Assembly: GCF_001636055.1 (NCBI RefSeq)
Contig: NZ_CP011789.1
Coordinates: forward strand, 2,046,001 to 2,110,000
DNA from: Pseudomonas putida
GTDB lineage: Bacteria; Pseudomonadota; Gammaproteobacteria; Pseudomonadales; Pseudomonadaceae
Reading direction: 5' to 3'
Length of the DNA: 64,000 bases
The notes beneath the pieces were generated by a model. The model had not been told where the DNA came from, did not search any database, and was given only the letters and a program-made list of their open reading frames with translations. Shown in pieces: positions 1 to 7,943 of the stretch; the stretch's first letter is position 1; every line of letters begins with the position of its first letter. The position numbers were made by a program, and so were the translations under genes.

Positions 1-2144
1 GTGGTGGCCAGCGCGGTGTTGTCGTCGGAGATCTTGCTGGGGTCGGCGATCAGCTTGTCCAGCTCCATAGTGTAGCCGTCGATCTGCAGGTTCTGCAGGA
101 ACTGGTCGGCCTTGGCCGGATCGATGTCGGCGAGCCCTGCGTAGGCGCTGCGGATTTCACGGGTGGCAAGCTCGGTCTGGCCGTTGGCCTGCAGGTCGTT
201 GATGTACTTGACGAAGTTCTCCGAGGAGGTGCTGTCGAGCAGCTTCTGGCGGGTTTCGTCGACTTTCGCCGAGCCGCCTTCGACCTTGCCCAGGGCGGCG
301 TCGTGCTTGCTCTTGAGGTCGGCGACGATGGTCGGGTCGCCGAGCAGTTCGCCGAGCTGGGCATCGATGGCCTTGGCATCGAAGATCTCGTCGCGCACAT
401 CGCGCGAGGTCACGGTGATCGGGTCGCTGGCGTTGCCATGGTTGCCAAAGCCATGCTCAGGGATGATCGACATGCCATGGTCGGCCATGCTCTTGGCTTC
501 CAGCGCCCGAACCAGCTTGGCCCGTGGGTCGTCCTTGGCAATGCTGCCGTCCTTGATCCCGGCGCGGTAGCCATCGACCAGGTCGCGGATGGCCAGGTCG
601 CGTACCGACAACGGCTGGCCGTCATCGTCCTTCTCGGTGGTGGCGAGCTCATCCACCGAGACCTCCTTGAGCGGCGGCAGGCCATGGTCGGCGCGCAGCT
701 TGTCGACGTCGGTGACCTGCTCGGCAATGCTGCTGCGGTAGTCGGCGATCTGTTCGAACATCTGCGGGTTGTCGAACTGCGAGACGATGATCTTCTGCTC
801 TTCGCCGCCGGGCTTGCGCTGGGTGAAGGCGATCAGGCCCGGGCCGTAGTCGCCGATGCCGCCGACGCTCATGATGTCCTCGGTCGAGGCCAGGTAGTCG
901 TCCGGGCCAGCCTTGGTGTAGCCGTCGCCCTTGGCCTTTTCCAGACCGGCGAGGGTCTGGCCCTTGGTGCTGTAGTCGAGGAAGGCTTCGGGGGAGACGT
1001 CGCGCGATACCACCACCAGCTTGCCGTCGGCCTTGGTGACCACCAGGATGCCGTCGGTGGGCGCATCGACCTTGCTGATGTCGTTCATCCCCAGGGTGCC
1101 CTCGGCACGGGTCTGCAGGTGCTGGTCGGGCAGCTTGTGGGCGTTCTTGATGTAGTCGAAGGCGGGCGTGCCCTTGGTCGTGTCCAGCGCGTGCAGGAAG
1201 TCGTACAGCTGGCTGCCGCGGTTCTCCGGGGCGGGCTGGTTGGCGGCGGCGGAGGGGACGCTGTCGAGCGAGTCGTAGCCGCGGTCGTGGGCCTTGGCGT
1301 CGTCGCGGCTGATCGCGTACTTGTGGCCGTCGTGCTCGAACAGGATGACGTGGGCGTCCTTGTCTTCGGAAACCACCTTGAGCTTGTCCACGTCCAGGCC
1401 GCCGGGCAGGCCGGTGACCTGCTCGTAGCCGGCGGCCTTGGCGTCGTCCAGTGCGACACGGGTCTTGCCGGCGCCGCTGTAGGCGGCATAGGCCTCCGGC
1501 GTGATGCCCTCGGCGATGATGACCTCGCGGCCGTTGGTGAGCTTGACCTTGAGCACGCCGTCGGTGGCTTGCTCCACCGACTGGATGTTGTCCAGCAGGA
1601 AGCCGCCGTCGTCCTTGCGCAGCAGCGACTGGCTCGGGTCGGTGAGGCCGGCGACGATCAGGTCGTGGGCTGGTGTGCCCTGGGTGTCGGCCAAGGTGTC
1701 GAGCAGGTTGTAGAGCTGGGTGCCGTGGTCGGGGCCGCGGTCTTCACGGGTCGGCACGGCATGGCCGAAGCGCAGGTTCTCGAAGGTCTCGTAGCCTGGC
1801 TGGCTGTCCTGCGCGGCCTTCTCGCTGATCTGGTACTTGTTGGCGCCGTGCTCGAAGTAGATGACGCCGTTGTCCTTGTCCTGCGCGACGATCTTCAGCT
1901 TGCCGATATCGAGGGTTTCCGGCAGCTCGGTGATGTCCTTGTAGCTGTCGGCATCGGCGGGCTTGTCGTGCGACACGCTGCCGCCGCCGTCGTTGGCCGC
2001 CAGGACCTTGGGCTTGAAGGTCTTGTCCGCGCCCGGATCGCTGAGCAGCAGGCGGGCCTTGTCGAGGACGCTGTCGAATAGGCCGGCGGTGTCGGAGGGG
2101 GAGGAAGGGCTGCTGCTGGAGGGGGCTTCGGGTCTGTTGATCAT
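1..2144 (-). CDS. Effector-like repeat protein, C-terminus cut by window edge
   Basis: The minus-strand frame is open from an ATG at 2144 to the left edge, giving 714 codons with no stop, so the gene continues outside. The first ~60 residues are Ser/Pro/Asp-rich with no signal peptide or membrane segment. Two degenerate copies of a ~170-residue unit follow (about residues 72-242 and 243-411). Each copy has an LDxxKLKxV start, a DKDxxVIxFEHxxxKYxIS strand pair, a QLYxxLxxLxxTxGTPAxD helix and an (I/V)(S/T)PEAxxxY element. The rest is acidic and helical. There is no clear Shine-Dalgarno. It reads in the same direction as the AfsR-like regulator, 165 bp upstream. It resembles proteins annotated 'type III effector HrpK domain' in pseudomonads, but I recall this only loosely and no secretion genes are visible here. 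Confidence 0.75.
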   Translation of the reverse strand, partial: MINRPEAPSSSSPSSPSDTAGLFDSVLDKARLLLSDPGADKTFKPKVLAANDGGGSVSHDKPADADSYKDITELPETLDIGKLKIVAQDKDNGVIYFEHGANKYQISEKAAQDSQPGYETFENLRFGHAVPTREDRGPDHGTQLYNLLDTLADTQGTPAHDLIVAGLTDPSQSLLRKDDGGFLLDNIQSVEQATDGVLKVKLTNGREVIIAEGITPEAYAAYSGAGKTRVALDDAKAAGYEQVTGLPGGLDVDKLKVVSEDKDAHVILFEHDGHKYAISRDDAKAHDRGYDSLDSVPSAAANQPAPENRGSQLYDFLHALDTTKGTPAFDYIKNAHKLPDQHLQTRAEGTLGMNDISKVDAPTDGILVVTKADGKLVVVSRDVSPEAFLDYSTKGQTLAGLEKAKGDGYTKAGPDDYLASTEDIMSVGGIGDYGPGLIAFTQRKPGGEEQKIIVSQFDNPQMFEQIADYRSSIAEQVTDVDKLRADHGLPPLKEVSVDELATTEKDDDGQPLSVRDLAIRDLVDGYRAGIKDGSIAKDDPRAKLVRALEAKSMADHGMSIIPEHGFGNHGNASDPITVTSRDVRDEIFDAKAIDAQLGELLGDPTIVADLKSKHDAALGKVEGGSAKVDETRQKLLDSTSSENFVKYINDLQANGQTELATREIRSAYAGLADIDPAKADQFLQNLQIDGYTMELDKLIADPSKISDDNTALAT

Positions 2145-2232
2145 TGCACGGTCCGGGGCGAGGACGGCGGCAAGCGCAGCCCCGCAGCCCGAGACGATTC
2201 CGTTGCTGGGCGACCAGGTTGCGCGACCGACA

Positions 2233-2277
2233 TCAAAGGTTCATGGAAGTCTGATCCTAGGCGACCTCGACCTTTGA
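2233..2277 (-). other. Inverted repeat in leader of the effector-like gene
   Basis: The 8-bp arms TCAAAGGT (2233-2240) and ACCTTTGA (2270-2277) are perfectly complementary across a 29-bp spacer, between the regulator's stop and the next gene's ATG. There is no T-run, so it could be an operator, a leader hairpin or chance. Confidence 0.3.
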
Positions 2278-2307
2278 AACGCACAACCTTGGCAAGTTAC
2301 AGCAAGG

Positions 2308-2323
2308 TTTCACGTGTGTGAAA
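2308..2323. promoter_or_regulatory. 6-4-6 palindrome overlapping the regulator's stop codon
   Basis: TTTCAC-GTGT-GTGAAA is a perfect 6-bp palindrome with a 4-bp spacer. It covers the stop codon of the AfsR-like gene and lies about 165 bp upstream of the effector-like gene. Its 6-4-6 form matches the palindromes upstream of the regulator, though the arm sequence differs. A binding site is an inference. Confidence 0.3.
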
Positions 2324-5162
2324 ACTGGGTGTTGAGCTGGCGCTCCTGACGACGCTGATCCCAGGCCTGACTGGTGCGCCTGGGGGCTTCCTCCGGTTGG
2401 CTGTTCAACTGCGAAAGGGTGGCGGTGATGCGTCCGGCCCAGAAGCGCGCGCCCTGTTCCTGGGCCTCCTGCATGGCCTGGTTGAGCAGCTCCTGGGCTT
2501 GCGCCTGGCGTTCGGGCGAATCGGGCCTGGCCAGCAGTTGGGCCTTGATGCGCAACAGCTCGGGGCGGAACCAGCGTTCCTGGCGAGCGGCGGTCACGGC
2601 CAGGGTCTGGTCGAGGATCTCGATGGCCAACTGTTCCAACCCCAACTGCGCCAGACCTTGGGCGTACTCGCTGCGCACCAGGTTGTACAGCGGGCTGTCG
2701 CCGATCGCATGGAGCTGGTCGAGCGCTTCGCCCAGGCCGCGCACGCCGTCTTCAGCACTGCCCTGGCGGATCAGCAGAATGTGCTCGAAGCACCGGACGA
2801 ACAGGCGCCATACCGGCATCTCGTGGCCCCCCAGGCTCTCTTTGAGACGGGCAAGAAACTCGCGGCTGCGCTTTTCGTGGCCGACCAGCAGGGTGATGGG
2901 GATGGCGCTCAGGCTCAGGGTGTACCAGAGGCTGGCCGGGTGGTGCTGGGTCAACGCCGCTTCGACGTTGGCCTCGATGGTCAACAGGGCCTGCCCGACC
3001 TGGCCTTGCAGCAACTGCACCTGGGCCTTGAGCGAGCGCGCGGCGATACCTTGGTCGAAGTGGCTGTCGATGACGTGGGCGCGGGGCATCATCGGGAAAC
3101 TCAGGGCTTCGCTGATCGCCTGGCGGGCGCCATCGAAGTCGGCCATCTGGAACAGCGGCGTTGCCCGCATGCGCCGGCCGAGCATGCGCCGCTCGAGGAT
3201 GCCGGTGCGTTCGCTGAGCTGGATGTACTGGTTGGCCAGGTCCAGCGCCTCGGCGTGCTGGTTGCTGCAGCAGTGGTCGTGCCAGAGGCCCCACAGGCCG
3301 CGCAGTTCATGCTCGGTGTCGCCGAGGGTGCGGGCGTCTTCGATCACCTGCTGCCAGGCGTCACGGATCGACTGCCCGGCACCGCGGGTCAGGGCCATGA
3401 CGCTGGCCGAGAGGGTCAGCAAGAGCATGCGCTGGCGGGGTGTGATGGCCTCGAAGCGCAGGCCGCGGTCGACCCAGGCGTGGCATTCGTCGACCCGCGA
3501 CAGGCGCAGCCACAGCGGCACGCTCATCAGCGTGAGTTCGACGCCGAGACAGGCATCGCCCTGTTCGCTGAAACACCAGCTCAAGGCGCTGCGTACGCTG
3601 TCGCTGCCGGGGCTGTGCAGGGCCAGCCAGCTGTCGCTGTCCAGGCGCTCAAGGTCTTGCACCGCGCGGCGTTGTTCCTGGAGGGTGTACTGCGCGTGGC
3701 GCTGGGCGATAGCGGCGGTCTCGTCATGCAGGGCCAGCTGCTGCGCCGCATACACGCGGGCCGTGTGGTGCAGGCGGTAGCGCTTGATCGGTTGCGCCCC
3801 GGCGGCCACCAGCAGCGACTTGTCCATCAGGCTTTCCACCAGCCAGGCAGCGTCCTGGAAAGGGCCTGGCTGGACCTCGACCACCGCCTTGGCGGCGGCG
3901 AGGGTGAAGCTGCCGGTGAACACCGACAACTGACGGAACATCGCCTGCTCCTGGGGGCACAGCAGCGCGTGGCTCCACTCCAGCGAGGCTTGCAGGGTGC
4001 GGTGGCGAGGCAGGGCGGTACGCCGGCCAGCCATCTGCAGGCGGAAGTCGCCATCGAGCAGCTCGACCAGGTAGGCCAGGCCAAAGGCGCGTACGTGGCT
4101 GGCGGCGATCTCGATGGCCAGGGGATTGCCGTCGAGGGTACGGCACAGTGCGAGCGCCGCCGGCACGTCGGTATCGCTGAAGGCAAAGTCCGTGTCGTGC
4201 GCAGCGGCGCGCTCGGCGAACAACTGGACGGCCGGGCTGAGCAGGGCCTGGGCGGCGCACAGTACGTGATCGTTTGCGGGGCAGGGCAGCGGCGCGACCT
4301 CGTGCACGCATTCGCCTTCGGCGTGCAGCGCTTCGCGGCTGGTGACCAGGATGTGGCAGCCCGGCGCCTGTTGCAGCAGGGCTTCGACCAGGGTCGCGGT
4401 GGCTTCGAGCACGTGGTCGCAGTTGTCCAGGATCAGCAGGTGGCGGGCTTCGTCGAACAGGGCGGCGATCAGCGCCACGGCGTCTTGTGCGGTGCTGTCG
4501 ATGCCCAGCGCCGCCGCCACCAGGTCGGCGACGCAGGCAGGCTGGTCAGCCTCCGTGAGGTCGACGAAGGTGCGCCCCTCGCTGAAGTCTTCGGCCATGG
4601 CGTGGGCGAGTGTCAGCGCCAGGGTGGTCTTGCCGATGCCGCCGGTGCCGGTGAGGGTGAGCAGGCGGCGGCTGCGCAGGGTTTCGGCCAGGGTCTGGCA
4701 AATGTCGTCGCGGCCGATGACGCTGCTGCCAAGGCTCGGCAGGTCGTTGCCGGGTTTGGTCGCAAGCAGGGGTTGCGGCGCCATTTCACGGATGGTCACC
4801 GGAGCCACGAAGCGGTACCCGCGGCCCGGTACGGTGACGATGTAGGTGAAGTCTCCTTCTTCGCCAAGCACTCGGCGCAGGGTGGTCATTTGCGCGCGCA
4901 GGTTGCATTCCTCGACGATGACCTTGGGCCAGACCAGCGCCAGCAGCTCGTTCTTCTCCAACAGCTCGCCGGTTCGGCTCGCCAGCGTGACCAGCAGTTG
5001 CAGCGCACGGCTGCCCAACTGCACCAGTTCCCCGTCCTTGAACAGCAGATGCTGCTGGGGGTAGAGCACGAAGGACCCAAAGCACAGGGCGTTTTCCGGA
5101 TCAGGGGTATCCAGAGCGTCCAGGGCGACAATCTTTCCGGGCTTGGTCTTGGTCAGGGGCAT
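2310..5162 (-). CDS. AfsR/SARP-like regulator: winged helix + NTPase + helical repeats
   Basis: This 950-residue cytoplasmic protein is a probable transcription activator of the signal-transduction-ATPase type. Residues ~25-122 form an OmpR-type winged helix (ends VPGRGYRFVAPV). An NB-ARC-like NTPase follows, with Walker A GTGGIGKT at 172-179, a Walker B-like LLILDNCDH near 240 and a sensor-like TSREAL. The C-terminal ~500 residues are Leu/Ala-rich helices typical of TPR-like sensor arms. The ATG has AAAGG upstream in the transcript. It lies upstream of and collinear with the effector-like gene (165-bp gap), which is the obvious candidate target. A 916-bp AT-richer region with palindromes precedes it. 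The ligand is unknown. Confidence 0.85.
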   Translation of the reverse strand: MPLTKTKPGKIVALDALDTPDPENALCFGSFVLYPQQHLLFKDGELVQLGSRALQLLVTLASRTGELLEKNELLALVWPKVIVEECNLRAQMTTLRRVLGEEGDFTYIVTVPGRGYRFVAPVTIREMAPQPLLATKPGNDLPSLGSSVIGRDDICQTLAETLRSRRLLTLTGTGGIGKTTLALTLAHAMAEDFSEGRTFVDLTEADQPACVADLVAAALGIDSTAQDAVALIAALFDEARHLLILDNCDHVLEATATLVEALLQQAPGCHILVTSREALHAEGECVHEVAPLPCPANDHVLCAAQALLSPAVQLFAERAAAHDTDFAFSDTDVPAALALCRTLDGNPLAIEIAASHVRAFGLAYLVELLDGDFRLQMAGRRTALPRHRTLQASLEWSHALLCPQEQAMFRQLSVFTGSFTLAAAKAVVEVQPGPFQDAAWLVESLMDKSLLVAAGAQPIKRYRLHHTARVYAAQQLALHDETAAIAQRHAQYTLQEQRRAVQDLERLDSDSWLALHSPGSDSVRSALSWCFSEQGDACLGVELTLMSVPLWLRLSRVDECHAWVDRGLRFEAITPRQRMLLLTLSASVMALTRGAGQSIRDAWQQVIEDARTLGDTEHELRGLWGLWHDHCCSNQHAEALDLANQYIQLSERTGILERRMLGRRMRATPLFQMADFDGARQAISEALSFPMMPRAHVIDSHFDQGIAARSLKAQVQLLQGQVGQALLTIEANVEAALTQHHPASLWYTLSLSAIPITLLVGHEKRSREFLARLKESLGGHEMPVWRLFVRCFEHILLIRQGSAEDGVRGLGEALDQLHAIGDSPLYNLVRSEYAQGLAQLGLEQLAIEILDQTLAVTAARQERWFRPELLRIKAQLLARPDSPERQAQAQELLNQAMQEAQEQGARFWAGRITATLSQLNSQPEEAPRRTSQAWDQRRQERQLNTQFSHT

Positions 5163-5466
5163 GATTAAACCTTTATGAATGAGTTAGTTATTGGCGGTCT
5201 TGAAGGGCGCCTTTGTTGTTTCACATGTTCAGGATAAACAGCACGATCCGACGTAAGGTCTGTCTCGGTGGCACGGGCGAACTTCGACAGCCAATGGCCA
5301 TTCGCTTGTCATTGTTCGCTCATCTTTCGCAAGGCACGTCGCGGAAGGACTCCGCAGCGGATCAAATTCTGGCAAGTACCGTGCCATGGATCCAATGATC
5401 ATCAGGTAACGGGCGTCCTTGAACTTTCGCGAAACGATGCGCACTGCTGGGGTCGGTCGTTGTTTT

Positions 5467-5514
5467 ATTCGGGATTCCGAATGTTTCATTCGTATGACGT
5501 TCGGGTTGCCGAAT
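5467..5514. promoter_or_regulatory. Two tandem palindromes, consensus TTCGG-N4-CCGAA
   Basis: Site 1 (5467-5482) reads ATTCGG-GATT-CCGAAT and is perfect. Site 2 (5499-5514) reads GTTCGG-GTTG-CCGAAT with one outer mismatch. They start 32 bp apart, about three helical turns, so a dimeric protein would sit on one DNA face at both. They lie about 305-350 bp upstream of the AfsR-like regulator. A cooperative operator is the simplest reading, but no binding protein can be named. Confidence 0.5.
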
Positions 5515-5764
5515 GAGCGAGGCCGTGGACGTGCTTTGCAGGACGAAAACGGCGCATGGAGGCTTTGTAAATCGCGGGCTGTACGGTTCATGACGGTGTG
5601 TGCTGAGAAAAAACGAACAGCGCCTGGCGGTTCCCCGCCATACCTGGCAAGGGACATTAAGTGTGTGCTCTAGGCACGGCCGCGGCGCGATTCATTGTTG
5701 GGTGGGGATAAACTGACCCTCCTGTGGAGACTATTTAGAACATCCTTTTGTGTCGTTTATTAGT

Positions 5765-5780
5765 TGGCGGTAATCCGCCA
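5765..5780. promoter_or_regulatory. Palindrome TGGCGG-TAAT-CCGCCA
   Basis: A perfect 6-4-6 palindrome in the same non-coding region, with the spacing of the two TTCGG-type sites but different arms. It may be an operator or a small hairpin. A further perfect repeat, TTCGAG-N6-CTCGAA, lies at 5927-5944. Confidence 0.3.
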
Positions 5781-5984
5781 TCGCGAAGTTTGTGAACACA
5801 TTCGCAGTTGTCATCTTTGTCATGAAACAAATGGCGGGTTTGCGGTAGGGTTTGCGGTCGTCTTTCGCATACAGTCACGTGTACGAAATTTGTTATCGAC
5901 TGTTTTTATTGGGAAAGTTCGGAAGTTTCGAGTAATTGCTCGAATACATTGCGCGCGCCATCATTTTTTTGCACCACAACAGGC

Positions 5985-6004
5985 CGTGGCGATAAACCGC
6001 CACG
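5985..6004 (-). other. Hairpin downstream of the SDR gene
   Basis: CGTGGCG-ATAAAC-CGCCACG has 7-bp arms and a 6-nt loop, 75-94 nt beyond the SDR stop. It follows the GC-rich hairpin at 6012-6032 and could form a second 3' structure on the same transcript. Confidence 0.35.
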
Positions 6005-6011
6005 CATGACA

Positions 6012-6032
6012 GCACCCCGGGGGCCGGGGTGC
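6012..6032 (-). terminator. GC-rich hairpin terminating the SDR transcript
   Basis: GCACCCCGG-ggg-CCGGGGTGC is a perfect 9-bp stem 46 nt past the SDR stop codon. There is no real U-run after it on the minus strand, so termination efficiency is uncertain. Confidence 0.45.
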
Positions 6033-6078
6033 AGAAAAGGCAGGAAGATCAGGGGCGTGGGGCGGCGTTATCGGCTGT

Positions 6079-6810
6079 TCAGGCCACGCCACCGTTGGCG
6101 CGCAGGATCTGGCCGTTGACCCAGCCGCTGTCAGGGCCGGCGAGGAAGGCGACGACACCGGCGATATCCTCTGGCTGGCCCAAGCGGCCCAGGGGTGGTG
6201 CCTGGGTGGCGGCCTGGATCTGCTCGGGCGTCTTGTCGGCCAGGAACAGTTCGGTTTCCACCGGGCCCGGGGCCACGGCATTGACGGTGATGTTGCGACC
6301 GCGCAGTTCCTTGGCGAACACCTGGGTGAAGGCCTCGACCGCGGCCTTGGTGCCGTTGTAGATGGCGTAGCCTGGCATTTTCAGGGCCAGCGTGGTGCTG
6401 GTCAGGTTGATGATGCGCCCGCCGTCGTTCAGCCGTGTCGCGGCAGCGCGCAGGGTGTTGAACACGCCTTGGGTGTTGATCGCGAAGTTGCGGGCGTACA
6501 GCTCGTCGCTGGTCTGCGCCAGGGGCGCGACCTTGAGGATGCCGGCGTTGTTGACCAGCACATCGATGCGACCCAGTTGCCGCTCGATGGTGTCGAACAG
6601 GGTCTGTACCTGGCCTGCACTGGACACATCGGCCTTGAGGGCGATGGCCTTGCCGCCGGCCTGGCGGATCTCGGCCACCAGTGCATCGGCTTCGGCATCG
6701 TTGCGGGCGTAGTTGATCGCCACGGCGAAGCCGTCACGGCTGAGGCGGCGGGCGATGGCGGCACCGATGCCGCGTGAGGCGCCAGTGATCAAGGCTACGG
6801 AAGAGGTCAT
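6079..6810 (-). CDS. Classical short-chain dehydrogenase/reductase (SDR)
   Basis: This 243-residue NAD(P)-dependent oxidoreductase is a cytoplasmic Rossmann-fold enzyme. It has TGASRGIG at 9-16, NNAG at 87-90, a catalytic Ser near 138, YNGTK (Tyr151/Lys155) and the C-terminal PGPVxT segment typical of FabG-like SDRs. The ATG at 6810 is preferred over the in-frame ATG at 6819 because AAGGA lies about 9 nt upstream of it. It is divergent from a LysR gene (163-bp gap), which probably controls it. The substrate cannot be read from sequence. A FabG role is unlikely because the gene stands outside any fab cluster. Confidence 0.9.
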   Translation of the reverse strand: MTSSVALITGASRGIGAAIARRLSRDGFAVAINYARNDAEADALVAEIRQAGGKAIALKADVSSAGQVQTLFDTIERQLGRIDVLVNNAGILKVAPLAQTSDELYARNFAINTQGVFNTLRAAATRLNDGGRIINLTSTTLALKMPGYAIYNGTKAAVEAFTQVFAKELRGRNITVNAVAPGPVETELFLADKTPEQIQAATQAPPLGRLGQPEDIAGVVAFLAGPDSGWVNGQILRANGGVA

Positions 6811-6865
6811 GCTGGGCATCCTTCTGAGTGGGTGTGGGAAGGAGTGTGGACTGTTGGCGAAAAAA

Positions 6866-6913
6866 GATAATTGCGCGGTAAGTGCGATCAGTGTTCCATT
6901 TGCTTTAATTATC
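6866..6913. promoter_or_regulatory. Inverted repeat between SDR and LysR genes
   Basis: GATAATT (6866-6872) and AATTATC (6907-6913) are perfect 7-bp inverted arms 34 bp apart in an AT-rich patch of the divergent promoter region. LysR regulators usually bind dyads between themselves and their divergent target, so this is a candidate operator. Confidence 0.4.
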
Positions 6914-6973
6914 GACTTGGCGTCTTTCCCTTGCGAAGCCAGCGTAGCCGCCACCCTCCAGGAGAACCCGTCC

Positions 6974-7864
6974 ATGGATCGCTTCCAGGAAATGCAGGTG
7001 TTCGTGCGTATCGCCGAGCGCGGCAGTTTTTCCCAGGCCGCCGAGGACCTGCAGATCCCGCGGGCCACCGTCACCAACCTGATCAAGCGCCTGGAGCAGC
7101 GCCTCGGCGTGCGCCTGCTCGAGCGCACCACCCGGCATGTGCGCATGACCCACGATGGCGAGGCCTACTACCACCGATGCGTGCGCCTGTTGCTGGACCT
7201 CGAGGAGAGCGAAAGCGCCTTTCGCAATGCCCCGCCCAAGGGCCTGCTGCGGGTCAACCTGCAGGGCACCCTGGCCAAGCATTTCGTCATGCCGGCGCTG
7301 GGTGGGTTCCTGGCGCAGTACCCGGACATCACCCTGCACATCGGTGAGGACGACCGACTGGTCGATCTGGTGCGCGAAGGGGTGGATTGCGTGCTGCGGG
7401 CGGGCCTGCTGCAGGATTCGTCGTTGATCGGCCGACAGGTCGCCAGCCTTGAACAGGTGACCGTGGCAAGCCCCGAGTACCTCGCGCAGCACGGCACGCC
7501 CGCGACGCTGGACGACTTGCAGCAGCATTTCGCGGTGGATTACCTGTCCAGCGCCACCGGGCGGGCGGTGCCCCTGGAGTTCAGGGTCGGTCGTGAGGTG
7601 GTGGAGCGTTTGTTGCCTGCGAGGGTTTCGGTGACCGGCGCTGACCTGTACACCGGCGCGGCGCTCTCGGGGCTGGGGATCGTTCAGGTACCACGCTACC
7701 GGATTGTCCATGAACTGGCGGCCGGCAGCCTGCGCGAATTGTTGCCGGACTGCCCGCCACCGCCGATGCCGGTGTCGGTGGTGTACCCCCAGAGTCGACA
7801 ACTGTCGGCGCGGGTGCGGGTGTTTTCGCAGTGGTTGGCGGCGCAGTTGGGGCAAGGTCGCTGA
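6974..7864 (+). CDS. LysR-family transcriptional regulator
   Basis: A 296-residue regulator with an N-terminal winged helix-turn-helix (about 1-60, MDRFQEMQVFVRIAERGSF start) and a periplasmic-binding-protein-like effector domain. It belongs to the branch of LysR proteins whose effector domain follows a short PKGLLRVN linker. The ATG at 6974 has AGGAG 11 bp upstream. It is divergent from the SDR gene and probably controls that gene and itself. The inducer is unknown. Confidence 0.92.
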   Translation: MDRFQEMQVFVRIAERGSFSQAAEDLQIPRATVTNLIKRLEQRLGVRLLERTTRHVRMTHDGEAYYHRCVRLLLDLEESESAFRNAPPKGLLRVNLQGTLAKHFVMPALGGFLAQYPDITLHIGEDDRLVDLVREGVDCVLRAGLLQDSSLIGRQVASLEQVTVASPEYLAQHGTPATLDDLQQHFAVDYLSSATGRAVPLEFRVGREVVERLLPARVSVTGADLYTGAALSGLGIVQVPRYRIVHELAAGSLRELLPDCPPPPMPVSVVYPQSRQLSARVRVFSQWLAAQLGQGR

Positions 7865-7943
7865 CCGGGTGACGGGTGGTGAGGGAATAAACCGGCGTGG
7901 CGCGCGTTTACGAGCTGAAACCCCAACGACCGGAGTCGTCACC

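Larger units (their letters stand above)
5163..6078. other. Long AT-richer non-coding region upstream of the regulator
   Basis: This 916-bp stretch lies between the regulator's start and the 3' end of the SDR gene. Open frames here (for example 5229-5657 minus, 142 codons) lack ribosome sites and the GC3 bias of real genes, so I call no gene. The DNA is clearly more AT-rich than its surroundings, notably 5690-5960, and is full of short palindromes built on TTCG/CGAA and GGCGG/CCGCC. It could hold the regulator's promoter, several binding sites or a small RNA. Confidence 0.6.

Noticed and set aside
303..2081. Long plus-strand open frame (592 codons) opposite the effector-like gene
   Set aside because: It is a shadow of the minus-strand gene, which has the repeats and domain-like composition; the plus product is Val/Gly/Ala-rich without a family.
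2397..5168. 923-codon plus-strand frame opposite the AfsR-like regulator
   Set aside because: The minus-strand product has a clear winged helix and Walker A; the plus frame is an antisense by-product of GC3 bias.
5229..5657. 142-codon minus frame in the regulator leader region
   Set aside because: No ribosome site, mixed amino acid composition and no codon bias; treated as non-coding.
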